Source of the DNA: Pseudorhodoferax sp. Leaf267 | Lineage (GTDB): Bacteria > Pseudomonadota > Gammaproteobacteria > Burkholderiales > Burkholderiaceae_C | Direction of reading: 5' to 3' | Assembly: GCF_001422405.1 (NCBI RefSeq) | Contig: NZ_LMMV01000023.1 | Coordinates: 63,156-127,155 of the forward strand | DNA length: 64,000 nt | Shown: positions 1 to 7,908 of the stretch, in pieces | Layout: each line of letters opens with the position of its first letter | How positions within the stretch are numbered: position 1 is the stretch's first letter | Made by a program: the position numbers and the translations under genes | The notes under the pieces: model-generated | The model's input: only the letters and a program-made list of their open reading frames with translations | Told to the model about the DNA's origin: nothing | Database searches by the model: none

Positions 1-1121
1 CGTTCCACGCGCCCGGTGACGACACCAGCCTGGAAGCGCGCGCCGCGCGTAAGGCAGGCCAGTTCACGGCCTGCCCCACGGCCGCCGACGACATCGCGCT
101 TCTGGCGTTCACTTCCGGCACCACGGGCAAGCCCAAGGCACCCGTCACCAGCCACCGGGAGGTCATCGCCATGTGCAACTGCTGGCCGCGCCATGTGCTC
201 AAGGCCCGGCCCGAGGACATCGTGATGGGCTCGCCGCCGCTGGCTTTCACGTTCGGCCTGGGGGGCCTGCTGGTCTTCCCGATGTGGGCGGGGGCCAGTG
301 TCTACTTTCCCGACATCCCCTACACACCCGAAGCCATGGTGCGGCTGATCCGGGAGGTGGGCGCCACCATCGTTTACACCGCGCCCACGTTCTACCGGCA
401 GATGGCACCGTTCGCCAAGGCGTTGGGCCTGCCGTCCTTGCGCACCACGGTCAGCGCCGGTGAGGCATTGCCCGACGCCACGCGCCAGCTCTGGAAGGAG
501 GCCACCGGCATCGAGATGCTGGACGGGATCGGCGGCACCGAGGTGTTCCACATCTACATCTCTGCGCCGCCCGACGAGGTGCGGCGTGGCGCCATCGGCA
601 AGGTGGTGCCGGGCTTCACGGCCAGGATCCTCGACGACGAGGGCCGCGAACTGCCGCGGGGCCAGGTCGGCAAGCTGGCGCTGGTCGGCCCGGTGGGCTG
701 CCGCTACCTGGACGACGCGCGACAGACGAGCTATGTGAAGGACGGCTGGAACTACCCTGGCGATGCCTTCGTGCAGGACGAGGACGGCTACTTCTTCTAC
801 CAGTCGCGTGCCGACGACATGATCATCACGGCCGGCTACAACGTCGGCGGCCCCGAGGTCGAGGACGCCTTGCTGCAGCACCCGGCCGTGGCCGAATGCG
901 GCGTGATCGGCAAGCCCGACGCCGAACGCGGCATGCTGGTCAAGGCATTCTGCGTGCTCAAGCCGGGCCATGTGGGCGATGCGGCGATGGTGCGGGCACT
1001 GCAGGACCATGTGAAGGCCCACATCGCGCCGTTCAAATACCCGCGCGAGATCGCGTTCGTGGCCAGCCTGCCGCGCACCGAGACCGGCAAATTGCAACGC
1101 TTCAAACTCAAACAGCTATGA
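1..1121 (+). CDS. aromatic acid-CoA ligase (2-aminobenzoate/benzoate-CoA ligase type), 5'-truncated
   Basis: The reading frame is open from base 3 and the N-terminus lies outside the window. The visible part has the AMP-binding P-loop (AFTSGTTGKPK, coded at about 105-143), a mid-domain GIGGTEVFHIY segment, the hinge region YNVGGPEVEDAL, and the catalytic-lysine tail RTETGKLQRFKL. This is an ANL-superfamily ligase that forms an acyl-adenylate and then a CoA thioester. The GGTE segment and overall flow resemble benzoate- and 2-aminobenzoate-CoA ligases more than fatty-acid ligases. Its stop overlaps the start of a RidA-like gene (ATGA), so the two are co-translated, an arrangement seen in anthranilate catabolic operons. 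The exact substrate is inferred. Confidence 0.85.
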   Translation, partial: FHAPGDDTSLEARAARKAGQFTACPTAADDIALLAFTSGTTGKPKAPVTSHREVIAMCNCWPRHVLKARPEDIVMGSPPLAFTFGLGGLLVFPMWAGASVYFPDIPYTPEAMVRLIREVGATIVYTAPTFYRQMAPFAKALGLPSLRTTVSAGEALPDATRQLWKEATGIEMLDGIGGTEVFHIYISAPPDEVRRGAIGKVVPGFTARILDDEGRELPRGQVGKLALVGPVGCRYLDDARQTSYVKDGWNYPGDAFVQDEDGYFFYQSRADDMIITAGYNVGGPEVEDALLQHPAVAECGVIGKPDAERGMLVKAFCVLKPGHVGDAAMVRALQDHVKAHIAPFKYPREIAFVASLPRTETGKLQRFKLKQL

Positions 1122-1510
1122 AACTCCTGCAACCACCGGGCTGGACGGCGCCCAAGGGTTATGCCAACGGCGTCGCCGCGCGCGGCACCATGGTGTTCGT
1201 CGGCGGCCAGATCGGCTGGAACGCGCAGCAGCAGTTCGAGACCGACGACTTCATCGCGCAGACCGGCCAGGCGCTGCGCAATGTCGTCGACGTGCTGCGC
1301 GAGGCTGGCGCCGGGCCCGAGCACATGGTGCGCATGACCTGGTACGTGACCGACCGCGTGGAATACAACAGCCGCCTGCCCGAGCTCGGCAAGGTCTACC
1401 GCGAGGCCATGGGCCGCAACTTCCCGGCCATGACCTGCGTGCAGGTCAGCGGGCTCATGGAGGCGCGCGCCAAGGTGGAGATCGAAGTCACGGCGGTGGT
1501 GCCGGACTGA
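1118..1510 (+). CDS. RidA/YjgF/UK114 family protein without the usual catalytic Arg
   Basis: A 130-residue protein beginning MKLLQPPGW, the usual RidA size. The family core is present (VFVGGQIGW, then TGQALRNVVDVLREAG) and the C-terminal strand ends KVEIEVTAVVP. RidA enzymes hydrolyse reactive imines using an Arg in a PxRxxVxV motif. Here that stretch reads FPAMTCVQV, with Met in place of Arg, so classical 2-iminobutanoate deaminase activity is doubtful and a different Rid subgroup role is more likely. The start overlaps the stop of the upstream CoA ligase by 4 bp, which ties it to aromatic acid metabolism. Confidence 0.88.
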   Translation: MKLLQPPGWTAPKGYANGVAARGTMVFVGGQIGWNAQQQFETDDFIAQTGQALRNVVDVLREAGAGPEHMVRMTWYVTDRVEYNSRLPELGKVYREAMGRNFPAMTCVQVSGLMEARAKVEIEVTAVVPD

Positions 1511-1524
1511 CAAAAACGTCCGGC
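1501..1524. terminator. stem-loop over the RidA-like gene stop
   Basis: GCCGGAC (1501-1507) and GTCCGGC (1518-1524) form a perfect 7-bp stem with a 10-base loop. It spans the stop codon and lies in the 40-bp gap before the converging gamma-glutamyltransferase-like gene. There is no T-run, so termination is only possible. Confidence 0.35.
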
Positions 1525-1550
1525 CGCGCGCAGTTTGTCAGCGCCCCGCG

Positions 1551-3101
1551 CTACCAGGCCACGGCATGGGCCTGGCGGCGCAGGTCGGCCACGGCCTCCA
1601 GCCCGCCCAGCGGGTGGGCACGGACGGCCTTGACCGAGCCGAAGCACAGCTCCTGCGCCACGTTCTCGACGACCTCCAGGCCCTGGCCGCGCAGCGCGGG
1701 CGCCACGGCCGGGTCCATGCCGGGCTCCAGGAGCACGCCGCCCTCGGGGTTCAGGCTCCAGCGCGGGCGGCCCGCGATCTCGCCCAGCGTCGCCTCGGTC
1801 TCCAGCGCGCCGCTGGCGAACTGCACACCGCAGGTGGTCTGGTTCACGCCGCCGGGCGACACGGCCGCCAGCTCGGCGCGGTTGCCGTGGACCACGATGT
1901 AGGGGCTCAGCGTGTGGGCCGGCCGGATCAGTGGCTGCACGCTGTTCGGCATGCCGGGCTGGGCGACGAAATCGGACATGCGGTTGTTCAGCAACACGCC
2001 GGTGCCCGGGTCCACGCAGCCCGAACCCAGGGGCTGGAACACGCTTTGCAGCAGGGCCACGGCATTGCCCTCGACATCCATGGCGACGAAGCCGGACGCA
2101 TCGGCCGGCATGGCGGCACCCGCATGCGGCCCAGGCGCGGGGCCGGGGCTCAGGTGGCGCTCGCCCAGGTCGAAGTCGGCCGGCATCAGCCGCTTGCGGG
2201 CCGGGTCGCCGATGCGCGACCGGTAGCGGTGCAGCACGGCGATGGCGCGCATCACATCGGCGTCGGCAGTCTCGGCCCCACGCGCGGCGCGGGCGGTGGC
2301 GCGCAGGTTGAGCTGGCGCAGCATCAGCACGCTGACTGCATTGGGCGGCGCGACATGCACCTCGCGGCCGGCGTACCGCGTGTGCCAGCTCTGCCACCAG
2401 TCGGCCTGGGCACGGGCCAGGTCCTCCTGGCCAAGCCAGCCGCCGTGCTCGGCGCAGAAGGCGGCCAGGCTGCGTGCGACCCAGCCGCCGAAAAAGCCGT
2501 CCTCGCCGTTCCTGGCAATGGTCTGCAGCACCTCGGCCATGCGCGGCTGGCGCATGGGCTGCCCGGCCGCCAGCAGCTGCCCCTTGCGGCAGAAGCTGTC
2601 GGTGAAGCCGGGCTGGGCCGAGACGGCGGGATCGGCCAGGGCCAGATTGCGCGCCAGCTCTTCCGACGTGCCGATGCCACCGTCGGCCGCCGCGATGGCC
2701 GGTGCCAGCAACTGGCCCCAGGGCAGGCGGCCGAAGCGCTCGTGGGCACGTGCCCACAGCCGCACCAGGGTCGGCGTCACCGCAGCCTGCACGCCATGGC
2801 GCGGCATCACGCCCGCGTCTGCCAGCGCCTGGGCCGGCGTGGCAGCCGGCGCGCGGCCCGTGCCGTTCAGCACCTGCACCTGGTGCGAGGTGGCGTCGAA
2901 GTACAGCAACATGCCGCAGCCGCCCAGCGAACTCGCGTGCGGCTGCGTGACTGTCAACATTGCCGACGCCGCGATCATGGCGTCGATCAGCGAGCCGCCC
3001 TGTTCCACGACCCGCTGCGCGGTCAAGGTCGACAGGTGGTGGCCGCTGGCGATTGCCGTCAGGCGGCCATACTGGCTCTTGGGGCGGCCGTGGCTGGACA
3101 T
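1551..3101 (-). CDS. gamma-glutamyltransferase family protein with altered nucleophile site
   Basis: A 516-residue protein starting MSSHGRPKSQYG. Family landmarks are clear: HHLSTLTAQRVVEQGGSLIDAMIAA near the N-terminus, SSLGGCGMLLY, a glycine-rich LNGTGRAPA, and the small-subunit block GSGCVDPGTGVLLNNRMSDF with SPGGVNQTT further on. GGTs are Ntn-hydrolases that self-cleave in front of a Thr in a TTHxS motif. The equivalent segment here is ADASGFVAMD (about residues 333-342), so the nucleophile position is Ala335 with Ser336 next to it. Autoprocessing and transpeptidation are therefore uncertain. No clear signal peptide is seen, unlike periplasmic Ggt, which fits the cytoplasmic GGT-like hydrolase subgroup. 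An upstream in-frame ATG at 3161 is less likely because of its atypical N-terminus. Confidence 0.85.
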   Translation of the reverse strand: MSSHGRPKSQYGRLTAIASGHHLSTLTAQRVVEQGGSLIDAMIAASAMLTVTQPHASSLGGCGMLLYFDATSHQVQVLNGTGRAPAATPAQALADAGVMPRHGVQAAVTPTLVRLWARAHERFGRLPWGQLLAPAIAAADGGIGTSEELARNLALADPAVSAQPGFTDSFCRKGQLLAAGQPMRQPRMAEVLQTIARNGEDGFFGGWVARSLAAFCAEHGGWLGQEDLARAQADWWQSWHTRYAGREVHVAPPNAVSVLMLRQLNLRATARAARGAETADADVMRAIAVLHRYRSRIGDPARKRLMPADFDLGERHLSPGPAPGPHAGAAMPADASGFVAMDVEGNAVALLQSVFQPLGSGCVDPGTGVLLNNRMSDFVAQPGMPNSVQPLIRPAHTLSPYIVVHGNRAELAAVSPGGVNQTTCGVQFASGALETEATLGEIAGRPRWSLNPEGGVLLEPGMDPAVAPALRGQGLEVVENVAQELCFGSVKAVRAHPLGGLEAVADLRRQAHAVAW

Positions 3102-3267
3102 GTCAGGACCACCGCATCGAAAAGGAGTTGAAAAACCGCTGCATGCCCGGCTTGGACGCACGGCGGCAGCCTTGGTTCACCGATGGAGAAAGATTCGCAG
3201 CAGGCATGTGCGAAGCACAGCAACCTGCGTGCCAGAACGGCTGGCCAAGCTCCGTAAACTCGCCTCC

Positions 3268-4377
3268 GTGCCACATCCTTCCATCCGTACCTGGGCCACG
3301 ACCGCGCGCGCGGCAGGGGCATCGTTGGTGCTGCTGTGCGTGTCGGGCTGTGCCGACATGTCCTACTACTGGCAGTCCGCGCGCGGGCACCTGCAGCTCA
3401 TGCACGCAGCGCGGCCGATCCAGGACTGGCTGGACGACGCCAAGGCGCCGCCCGAGCTCAAGCGCCAGCTCGAGCTCGCGCGCCGTCTGCGTGCGTTTGC
3501 CGTGGATGCCCTGCATCTGCCCGATAACGCGAGCTACCACCGCTACGCCGACCTGGGCCGGCGCGCCGCCGTGTGGAATGCGATCGCGGCACCGCCGTAC
3601 TCGCTCAAGCTCAAGACCTGGTGCTTCCCGTTCACCGGCTGCATCGGCTACCGCGGCTACTTCGACGAGCGCGAGGCGCAGGCCCTGGCGGCGCAGTTGC
3701 GCAGCGACGGGCTGGAAGCCAGCGTCTACGGCGTGCCGGCCTATTCCACGCTGGGCTGGATGAACTGGCTCGGCGGCGACCCGCTGCTGAACACCTTCAT
3801 CCAATACCCCGAGGGCGAGCTGGCCCGCATGCTGTTCCATGAGCTGGCGCACCAGATGGTGTACGTGCAGGACGACACGCAGTTCAACGAATCCTTCGCG
3901 ACGGCGGTCGAGCGTCTGGGCAGCGCGCAGTGGCTGGCCACGCACGCCAGTGAGGCCGCCCGGGTCGAGTACGCGCGCTTCGACAGCCGGCGCCGCGAGT
4001 TCCGCGCCTTGATGCTGGCCACGCGTAAACAGCTCGAGGCCGTGTATGCCGACGGCGCCAATGCCCAGCCCATGGCCGAGCGCAAGGCGCAGGTGATGGA
4101 GGCGTTCCGCACCGATTACGCGCTGCTCAAGCGTGAGCGCTGGCAGGGCTTCGCGGGCTATGACGCCTACGTGGAGCGGGTCAACAACGCCAGCTTTGGC
4201 GTGCAGGCAGCCTACGACGGGCTGGTGCCGGCCTTCGAAGCGCTGTTCGAACGTGAAGGCCGCGACTGGCCGCGCTTTTATGCCGCCGTGCGGTCGCTGG
4301 CTGCGCGGTCCAAGGCAGAGCGTGACCTGGCCCTCGGCTTGCTCGCGCCGCTCTCCGGGCCTGCAGCGGGGACCTGA
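3268..4377 (+). CDS. putative zinc aminopeptidase lipoprotein (PF10023-like)
   Basis: A 369-residue protein from a GTG start, chosen because it places a short basic N-terminus and hydrophobic stretch directly before the lipobox CVSGC. It should be exported and lipidated. The zinc motif HELAH lies in the segment ARMLFHELAHQMVYVQDD, followed by NESFATAVE, whose Glu residues could be the third ligand, as in gluzincins. The early region KLKTWCFPFTGCIGYRGYF and the overall length match the proteobacterial predicted-aminopeptidase family. It is divergent from the GGT-like gene; if both are active, one may release and the other cleave gamma-glutamyl or other peptides, but this pairing is inference only. 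Confidence 0.82.
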   Translation: MPHPSIRTWATTARAAGASLVLLCVSGCADMSYYWQSARGHLQLMHAARPIQDWLDDAKAPPELKRQLELARRLRAFAVDALHLPDNASYHRYADLGRRAAVWNAIAAPPYSLKLKTWCFPFTGCIGYRGYFDEREAQALAAQLRSDGLEASVYGVPAYSTLGWMNWLGGDPLLNTFIQYPEGELARMLFHELAHQMVYVQDDTQFNESFATAVERLGSAQWLATHASEAARVEYARFDSRRREFRALMLATRKQLEAVYADGANAQPMAERKAQVMEAFRTDYALLKRERWQGFAGYDAYVERVNNASFGVQAAYDGLVPAFEALFEREGRDWPRFYAAVRSLAARSKAERDLALGLLAPLSGPAAGT

Positions 4378-4407
4378 GCGGCGCATCGAGGGTTCGGGGT
4401 GCCGGCG

Positions 4408-4662
4408 CTATTCGAGCGCGGACACGGCGTCGATGTACTGCTGCATGGCGTCTTCGCCCGACATGCCCTGCAGCTTGTTCCAGGCGTCCCACTTGGCACG
4501 GCCCACCATGTCGGAGAAGCCGGGCTTGGGCGCCTTGTTGTCGCCGGCACTGGCCTGCTTGTACAGCCCGTAGAGCCGCAGCAACGTGGCGTTGTCGGGG
4601 CGCTGGCTCAGCTGTTGCGACTGGTGGACGGCGGCCTGGAAGGCGGTCTGGAGTTCGGACAT
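4408..4662 (-). CDS. acyl-CoA-binding protein
   Basis: An 84-residue protein with the ACBP signature: an N-terminal helix MSELQTAFQAAV, the ligand-binding LLRLYGLYKQAS, then KPGFSDMVGRAKWDAW and a final helix ending in AMQQYIDAVSAL. Tyr and Lys residues of the YGLYKQA motif and the Lys of RAKWDAW are those that contact the CoA phosphate in eukaryotic ACBPs. Its role would be binding and buffering long-chain acyl-CoA in the cytoplasm. It converges with the aminopeptidase gene and lies 44 bp downstream of the hemerythrin gene on the same strand. Confidence 0.93.
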   Translation of the reverse strand: MSELQTAFQAAVHQSQQLSQRPDNATLLRLYGLYKQASAGDNKAPKPGFSDMVGRAKWDAWNKLQGMSGEDAMQQYIDAVSALE

Positions 4663-4706
4663 GGCGGGCTCTTGTGGTGGGTGGCGTGGTGCTTGCGCGC
4701 CAGCTT

Positions 4707-5150
4707 TCAGGCCTGGACGCGCTGGGTCGTGAATTCTGCCTCGTAGGCCTTGGCGAGTGCGGTTTTCTGCGCGGCAGATAGCACCTTGCCAGCGAGCTGG
4801 AAGAACACCTGCTCTTCCTCGTCCAGGTGGTGGTGCACCTTGTGCCGCAGCGCGCGCGCCTTGACCAGCCAGGCCGGCGACGACATCTCCGTGTCCGCCA
4901 GTTCCTCCACCATCTCGTCCATCTCATGGTGCTCGGCGATGCCGTGGCGCGCGGTATCGACCGTGGCGTCGTGCTCGATCAAAGGCACGTAAAAGCAGCG
5001 CTCCTCTGCCGTCTCGTGCGCCTGCAGTTCCTTGCGCAGCGCCGTGAACACGACACTGCGTTCGCGGCTGTCGCCCTCGGTGGCGACCAACTGGTCCACC
5101 AGCGCGCGCTGGGTCTGGTGGCTGATGCGGAGCGCTTCGAAGATGTTCAT
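4707..5150 (-). CDS. hemerythrin HHE domain protein
   Basis: A 147-residue protein starting MNIFEALRISHQTQ. It has the spaced His/Glu ligands of a four-helix hemerythrin fold: H in RISHQTQ, HxxxE in QAHETAEE, the pair in AEHHEMDEM, and a His-rich HKVHHHLDEEE. Such proteins bind a non-haem di-iron centre and sense or buffer oxygen, NO or iron. The start at 5150 is preferred to upstream in-frame codons because the motif alignment begins there. No signal peptide is seen, so it is cytoplasmic. Its specific ligand cannot be read from sequence. Confidence 0.9.
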   Translation of the reverse strand: MNIFEALRISHQTQRALVDQLVATEGDSRERSVVFTALRKELQAHETAEERCFYVPLIEHDATVDTARHGIAEHHEMDEMVEELADTEMSSPAWLVKARALRHKVHHHLDEEEQVFFQLAGKVLSAAQKTALAKAYEAEFTTQRVQA

Positions 5151-5275
5151 GGGGTCGTCCGGCAAGATGTACACAGGTGTGCGCGTGCATGGTGCCCAGC
5201 GTGGCCGCCGCGGGCAAGGCCAACCGCCCGTTCCCGCTGTAGGACCAACGCGCATCGCCCACCGGACGGCGCGCG

Positions 5276-6049
5276 TCAGTTGGCCAGCTCGGCCTGCGCC
5301 ATCTCCACGTCGAGCCGTTCCGTGGCGTCTGCCGGCGTGGCGGCTGCCGCCTGCTCATACAGGGCTGTCGCCTCCTGCAGCTTGTCGTCGCCATCGAGCA
5401 TGACCAATGCGTTGGCGTACTCCACCAGCCCGATCACGGAGCCCGGGTGCAGCCTGAGCGCCTGCTGGAACATGCGCAGGCCCACGTCCCGCTTGGCGCC
5501 GTAGGTCATGCTGCCGATCAGCGAGCCGACCTTGTCGATCACCTCGGCGTGGAAGGTGCCCAGCGCAATGTGCGCGTCGGCATGGCTGGGCGCCAGGTCG
5601 ATCACACGCTCCAGCGATTCCTTGACCCGCGTGCCCAGCCCCTGGGCCAGCGCCTTGGCCACGCTGATCCCCTGGCTGTAGCGCCCCAGCGCATAGGCGC
5701 GCCAGTACCAGGCGTTGGGGTTGTGCGGCTCGGCCAGCAGCTGCTTCTCGGCCCGCTCGGCCACGTCCTGGAACAGTGCGAGCCGCGTCTTCTCGCGAGG
5801 TTCGAGGTAGTTGGCGTAAATCGCCGTCGCCTTGTTGGCCACCGTGATGCCGGCGCCGCCGGCCTTGAGCCCGGCCTCGCAGGCCTGGCGAAACTCACCG
5901 TTGTGGAACAAGGCCCAGGCATGCAGCACGGCCTGGTCGTGCGGCGCAGGCTCGACATCGGCCACATGCAGGCGCGACCACGCCTTCAGGACACTGGCGC
6001 CGTCGAAACTGAACGCGCCGACGTAGGGGAAAGCGGTCCATTCGCCCAT
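5276..6049 (-). CDS. tetratricopeptide-like repeat protein of unknown function
   Basis: A 257-residue protein starting MGEWTAFPYVGAFSFDG. The body consists of helical hairpins with TPR-like spacing, for example NPNAWYWRAYALGRYSQGI, SHADAHIALGTFHAEV and HPGSVIGLVEYANALVM. No signal peptide or catalytic motif is visible. It lies 29 bp downstream of a TetR-family regulator on the same strand, so the two may be co-transcribed. A scaffold role is inferred from the fold only. Confidence 0.8.
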   Translation of the reverse strand: MGEWTAFPYVGAFSFDGASVLKAWSRLHVADVEPAPHDQAVLHAWALFHNGEFRQACEAGLKAGGAGITVANKATAIYANYLEPREKTRLALFQDVAERAEKQLLAEPHNPNAWYWRAYALGRYSQGISVAKALAQGLGTRVKESLERVIDLAPSHADAHIALGTFHAEVIDKVGSLIGSMTYGAKRDVGLRMFQQALRLHPGSVIGLVEYANALVMLDGDDKLQEATALYEQAAAATPADATERLDVEMAQAELAN

Positions 6050-6078
6050 CGTTGTCTCCTTCTTGCGGTTGCGCCAGT

Positions 6079-6753
6079 CTAAATTTTTTGCGTGACAGCC
6101 GCTTGCTCGTATGCAGATACTAATGAAGCCAGGTGTTCGCGCTGCTCCGCCGCCAGATAAGGCAGCAGCAAGGCCAGCACATGGGTAGCGCCGCGCAGCA
6201 CGGCGCCTTGTGCGGCTTCGGGTTCCATGGCGCCGCGCGGGGCCAGCGCGTATTCGAAGCTGAGCCAGTAGGTCAGCACTACGACCATGCTGGTGGCGGT
6301 GGTCTGCGCTTCGGTCGGCGCGATCTGCAGTGCGCCGTGGTGACCCATGGCCTGCAGCATGCCGCGCACGGCGCGCGACTTGCCTTGCAGTACGGTCTGC
6401 ACATGCTGCTCCAGCCGGCGGTTGTTGCTCAGCAGGTCGTTCAGGTCGCGGTACAGGAAGCGGTACTCCCAGATGCGTTCGAAAACGCTGTGCAGGAAGA
6501 ACCAAGCGTCTTCCACATCACGCACCTCCTGCCCCGCATCCAGCAGTTCGCCCATCGCCTGGGCATAGCGGTCGAACAGCGCGCCCAGCAGTTCGTCCTT
6601 GGCGGGGTAGTGGTAGTAGAGGTTGCCGGGGCTGATGTTCAACTCGGCCGCAATCAGCGTGGTGGACACGTTCGGCGCGCCCAGGCGGTTGAACAGCGCC
6701 AGCGTGACTTCCAGAATCCGTTCGGCCGTCCGGCGTGGGGCCTTCTTCGCCAT
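6079..6753 (-). CDS. TetR family transcriptional regulator
   Basis: A 224-residue protein starting MAKKAPRRTAERILE. The N-terminal HTH is typical: ALFNRLGAPNVSTTLIAAELNISPGNLYYHYPAKDELL at about residues 19-56. The C-terminal half is a helical ligand-binding domain with the segment FLYRDLNDLLSNN, seen in a TetR subgroup with a conserved YRFLYRDL patch. It probably acts as a ligand-responsive repressor. It starts 71 bp after the end of the Cys-rich hypothetical gene upstream and is followed by the TPR gene. The target genes are not evident. Confidence 0.92.
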   Translation of the reverse strand: MAKKAPRRTAERILEVTLALFNRLGAPNVSTTLIAAELNISPGNLYYHYPAKDELLGALFDRYAQAMGELLDAGQEVRDVEDAWFFLHSVFERIWEYRFLYRDLNDLLSNNRRLEQHVQTVLQGKSRAVRGMLQAMGHHGALQIAPTEAQTTATSMVVVLTYWLSFEYALAPRGAMEPEAAQGAVLRGATHVLALLLPYLAAEQREHLASLVSAYEQAAVTQKI

Positions 6754-6824
6754 TTGTTGTCTCCCCTCGGGCTGCTGGTCGGCCTGGCTGCGGCCCAGCA
6801 TGCACCAGGCGGGGAGATTCGGCG

Positions 6825-7232
6825 CTAGGTCTTTCCCGGTGTGGCGACCACGAGCGCAGGGTCGACGCGGCGGATGCGCTCTTCCTCGAAATAGCCGCCG
6901 GTCTCGGCATAGCGCACGAAGACCGTGGCGCACACCCGGCACCGCCACACGCTGCAGCGGTTGTAGGGGAACCAGCCCAGCGCGATGGGCGCATCGGCCG
7001 ACCAATAACGCGTGCCGTTGGGGTGGTACTCGTCCAGCGTCGCTCCCGCCAGATCGGTGGCGGCGGCGGGGTAGAGCGTGCCCACGGGCTCCAGCCGCGC
7101 GCGGTCGAGCGACGAGGGCATGGCTTCCCAGCCGCCGGAGGGCAGCGTGCGGCACGAGTCGCAGGGCGGCGTCGCTGCCTGCGCGGCCAGCGCCTGCAGT
7201 GCCGCAGCGCTCCATTCGGTTTCCGGGGTCAT
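6825..7232 (-). CDS. conserved hypothetical protein with two CxxC pairs
   Basis: A 135-residue protein starting MTPETEWSAAALQ. Two Cys pairs, C24-x2-C27 (CDSC) and C98-x2-C101 (CRVC), with an extra Cys93, could form a zinc-ribbon-like site. The C-terminal segment VRYAETGGYFEEERIRRVD is strongly polar. It sits 19 bp after the phasin gene on the same strand. I do not recognise a function. Confidence 0.72.
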   Translation of the reverse strand: MTPETEWSAAALQALAAQAATPPCDSCRTLPSGGWEAMPSSLDRARLEPVGTLYPAAATDLAGATLDEYHPNGTRYWSADAPIALGWFPYNRCSVWRCRVCATVFVRYAETGGYFEEERIRRVDPALVVATPGKT

Positions 7233-7251
7233 GCGGTCCTTGCGTACGCAA

Positions 7252-7785
7252 TCAGTCGGCGGAACGGGGTGCGCGTTTGCGCGGTGTGCGCTTGGCCAGT
7301 GCCGGCTGGGGCTCGGCGGCAGTGGCTGCGCTCTTGCGGCCCGCTCGCCCGCCGGCCTTGGTGGTGCCCTTGGCGCTGGCGGCGTGTTGCTCCAGCGCAC
7401 GCGTCAGCGCGTCGATGCGCGCACTCAGCTGCTCCAGGTCGCTCGCGGTCGGCACGTCGAGCTTTTTCAGCGCCTTGGCCACCCGGTCTTCGAAAATGTT
7501 CTCCAGCTTGTCCCACTGGCCCGCGGCCCGCGCGCCGAGGCCGCTGGCCATGCTGCCCATGCGGCTGGCGGCCTCGCTGAGCTTGTCTTCCGCGGTGTCC
7601 TGCGTCTTGCGCTGCAGGCCCACGCCTTCCTTCACCAAGGTGTCGAAGACCTTGGTGCCTTCCTCCTGCGCCTTGGCGAAAGCGCCCAGGCCGGCCAGCC
7701 AGATCTGCTGCGCCGAGTCGCGGACAGCCTCGCCGAGCTGCGCTGCCGTCAGGTTGTCGCCGAAGGGGTTGAACTTCTTGGTCAT
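7252..7785 (-). CDS. phasin / PHA granule-associated protein (PhaF-like)
   Basis: A 177-residue protein starting MTKKFNPFGDNL. The N-terminal half, with QIWLAGLGAFAKAQEEGTKVFDTLVKEG, is the PF05597 type of poly(3-hydroxyalkanoate) granule-associated phasin. A coiled-coil-prone region follows (ASDLEQLSARIDALTRALEQ). The tail from about residue 133 is Ala/Lys/Arg-rich, as in PhaF proteins that also bind DNA. It coats polyester granules in the cytoplasm and may help segregate them. It is divergent from rmlB. Confidence 0.88.
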   Translation of the reverse strand: MTKKFNPFGDNLTAAQLGEAVRDSAQQIWLAGLGAFAKAQEEGTKVFDTLVKEGVGLQRKTQDTAEDKLSEAASRMGSMASGLGARAAGQWDKLENIFEDRVAKALKKLDVPTASDLEQLSARIDALTRALEQHAASAKGTTKAGGRAGRKSAATAAEPQPALAKRTPRKRAPRSAD

Positions 7786-7908
7786 GGCATTTCTCGCGGA
7801 ATCCGTGTGTTGCACACTGTAAGTCCACGACACCCCGGCCGTACGGGGGGGTGGTCCGCAAAGCCGGCACGGCGATAATCGCGCGCTTGTCTTTTGCACA
7901 GTACACAC

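Noticed and set aside
5151-5275. N-terminal extension of the hemerythrin to base 5255
   Set aside because: The extra 35 residues (Arg/Pro/Thr-rich) are atypical and the domain begins at the Met at 5150.
7831-7853. CACCCC/GGGGTG hairpin upstream of rmlB as a riboswitch or terminator
   Set aside because: The stem is short, has no T-run and is not followed by a defined leader; there is no support beyond the base pairing.
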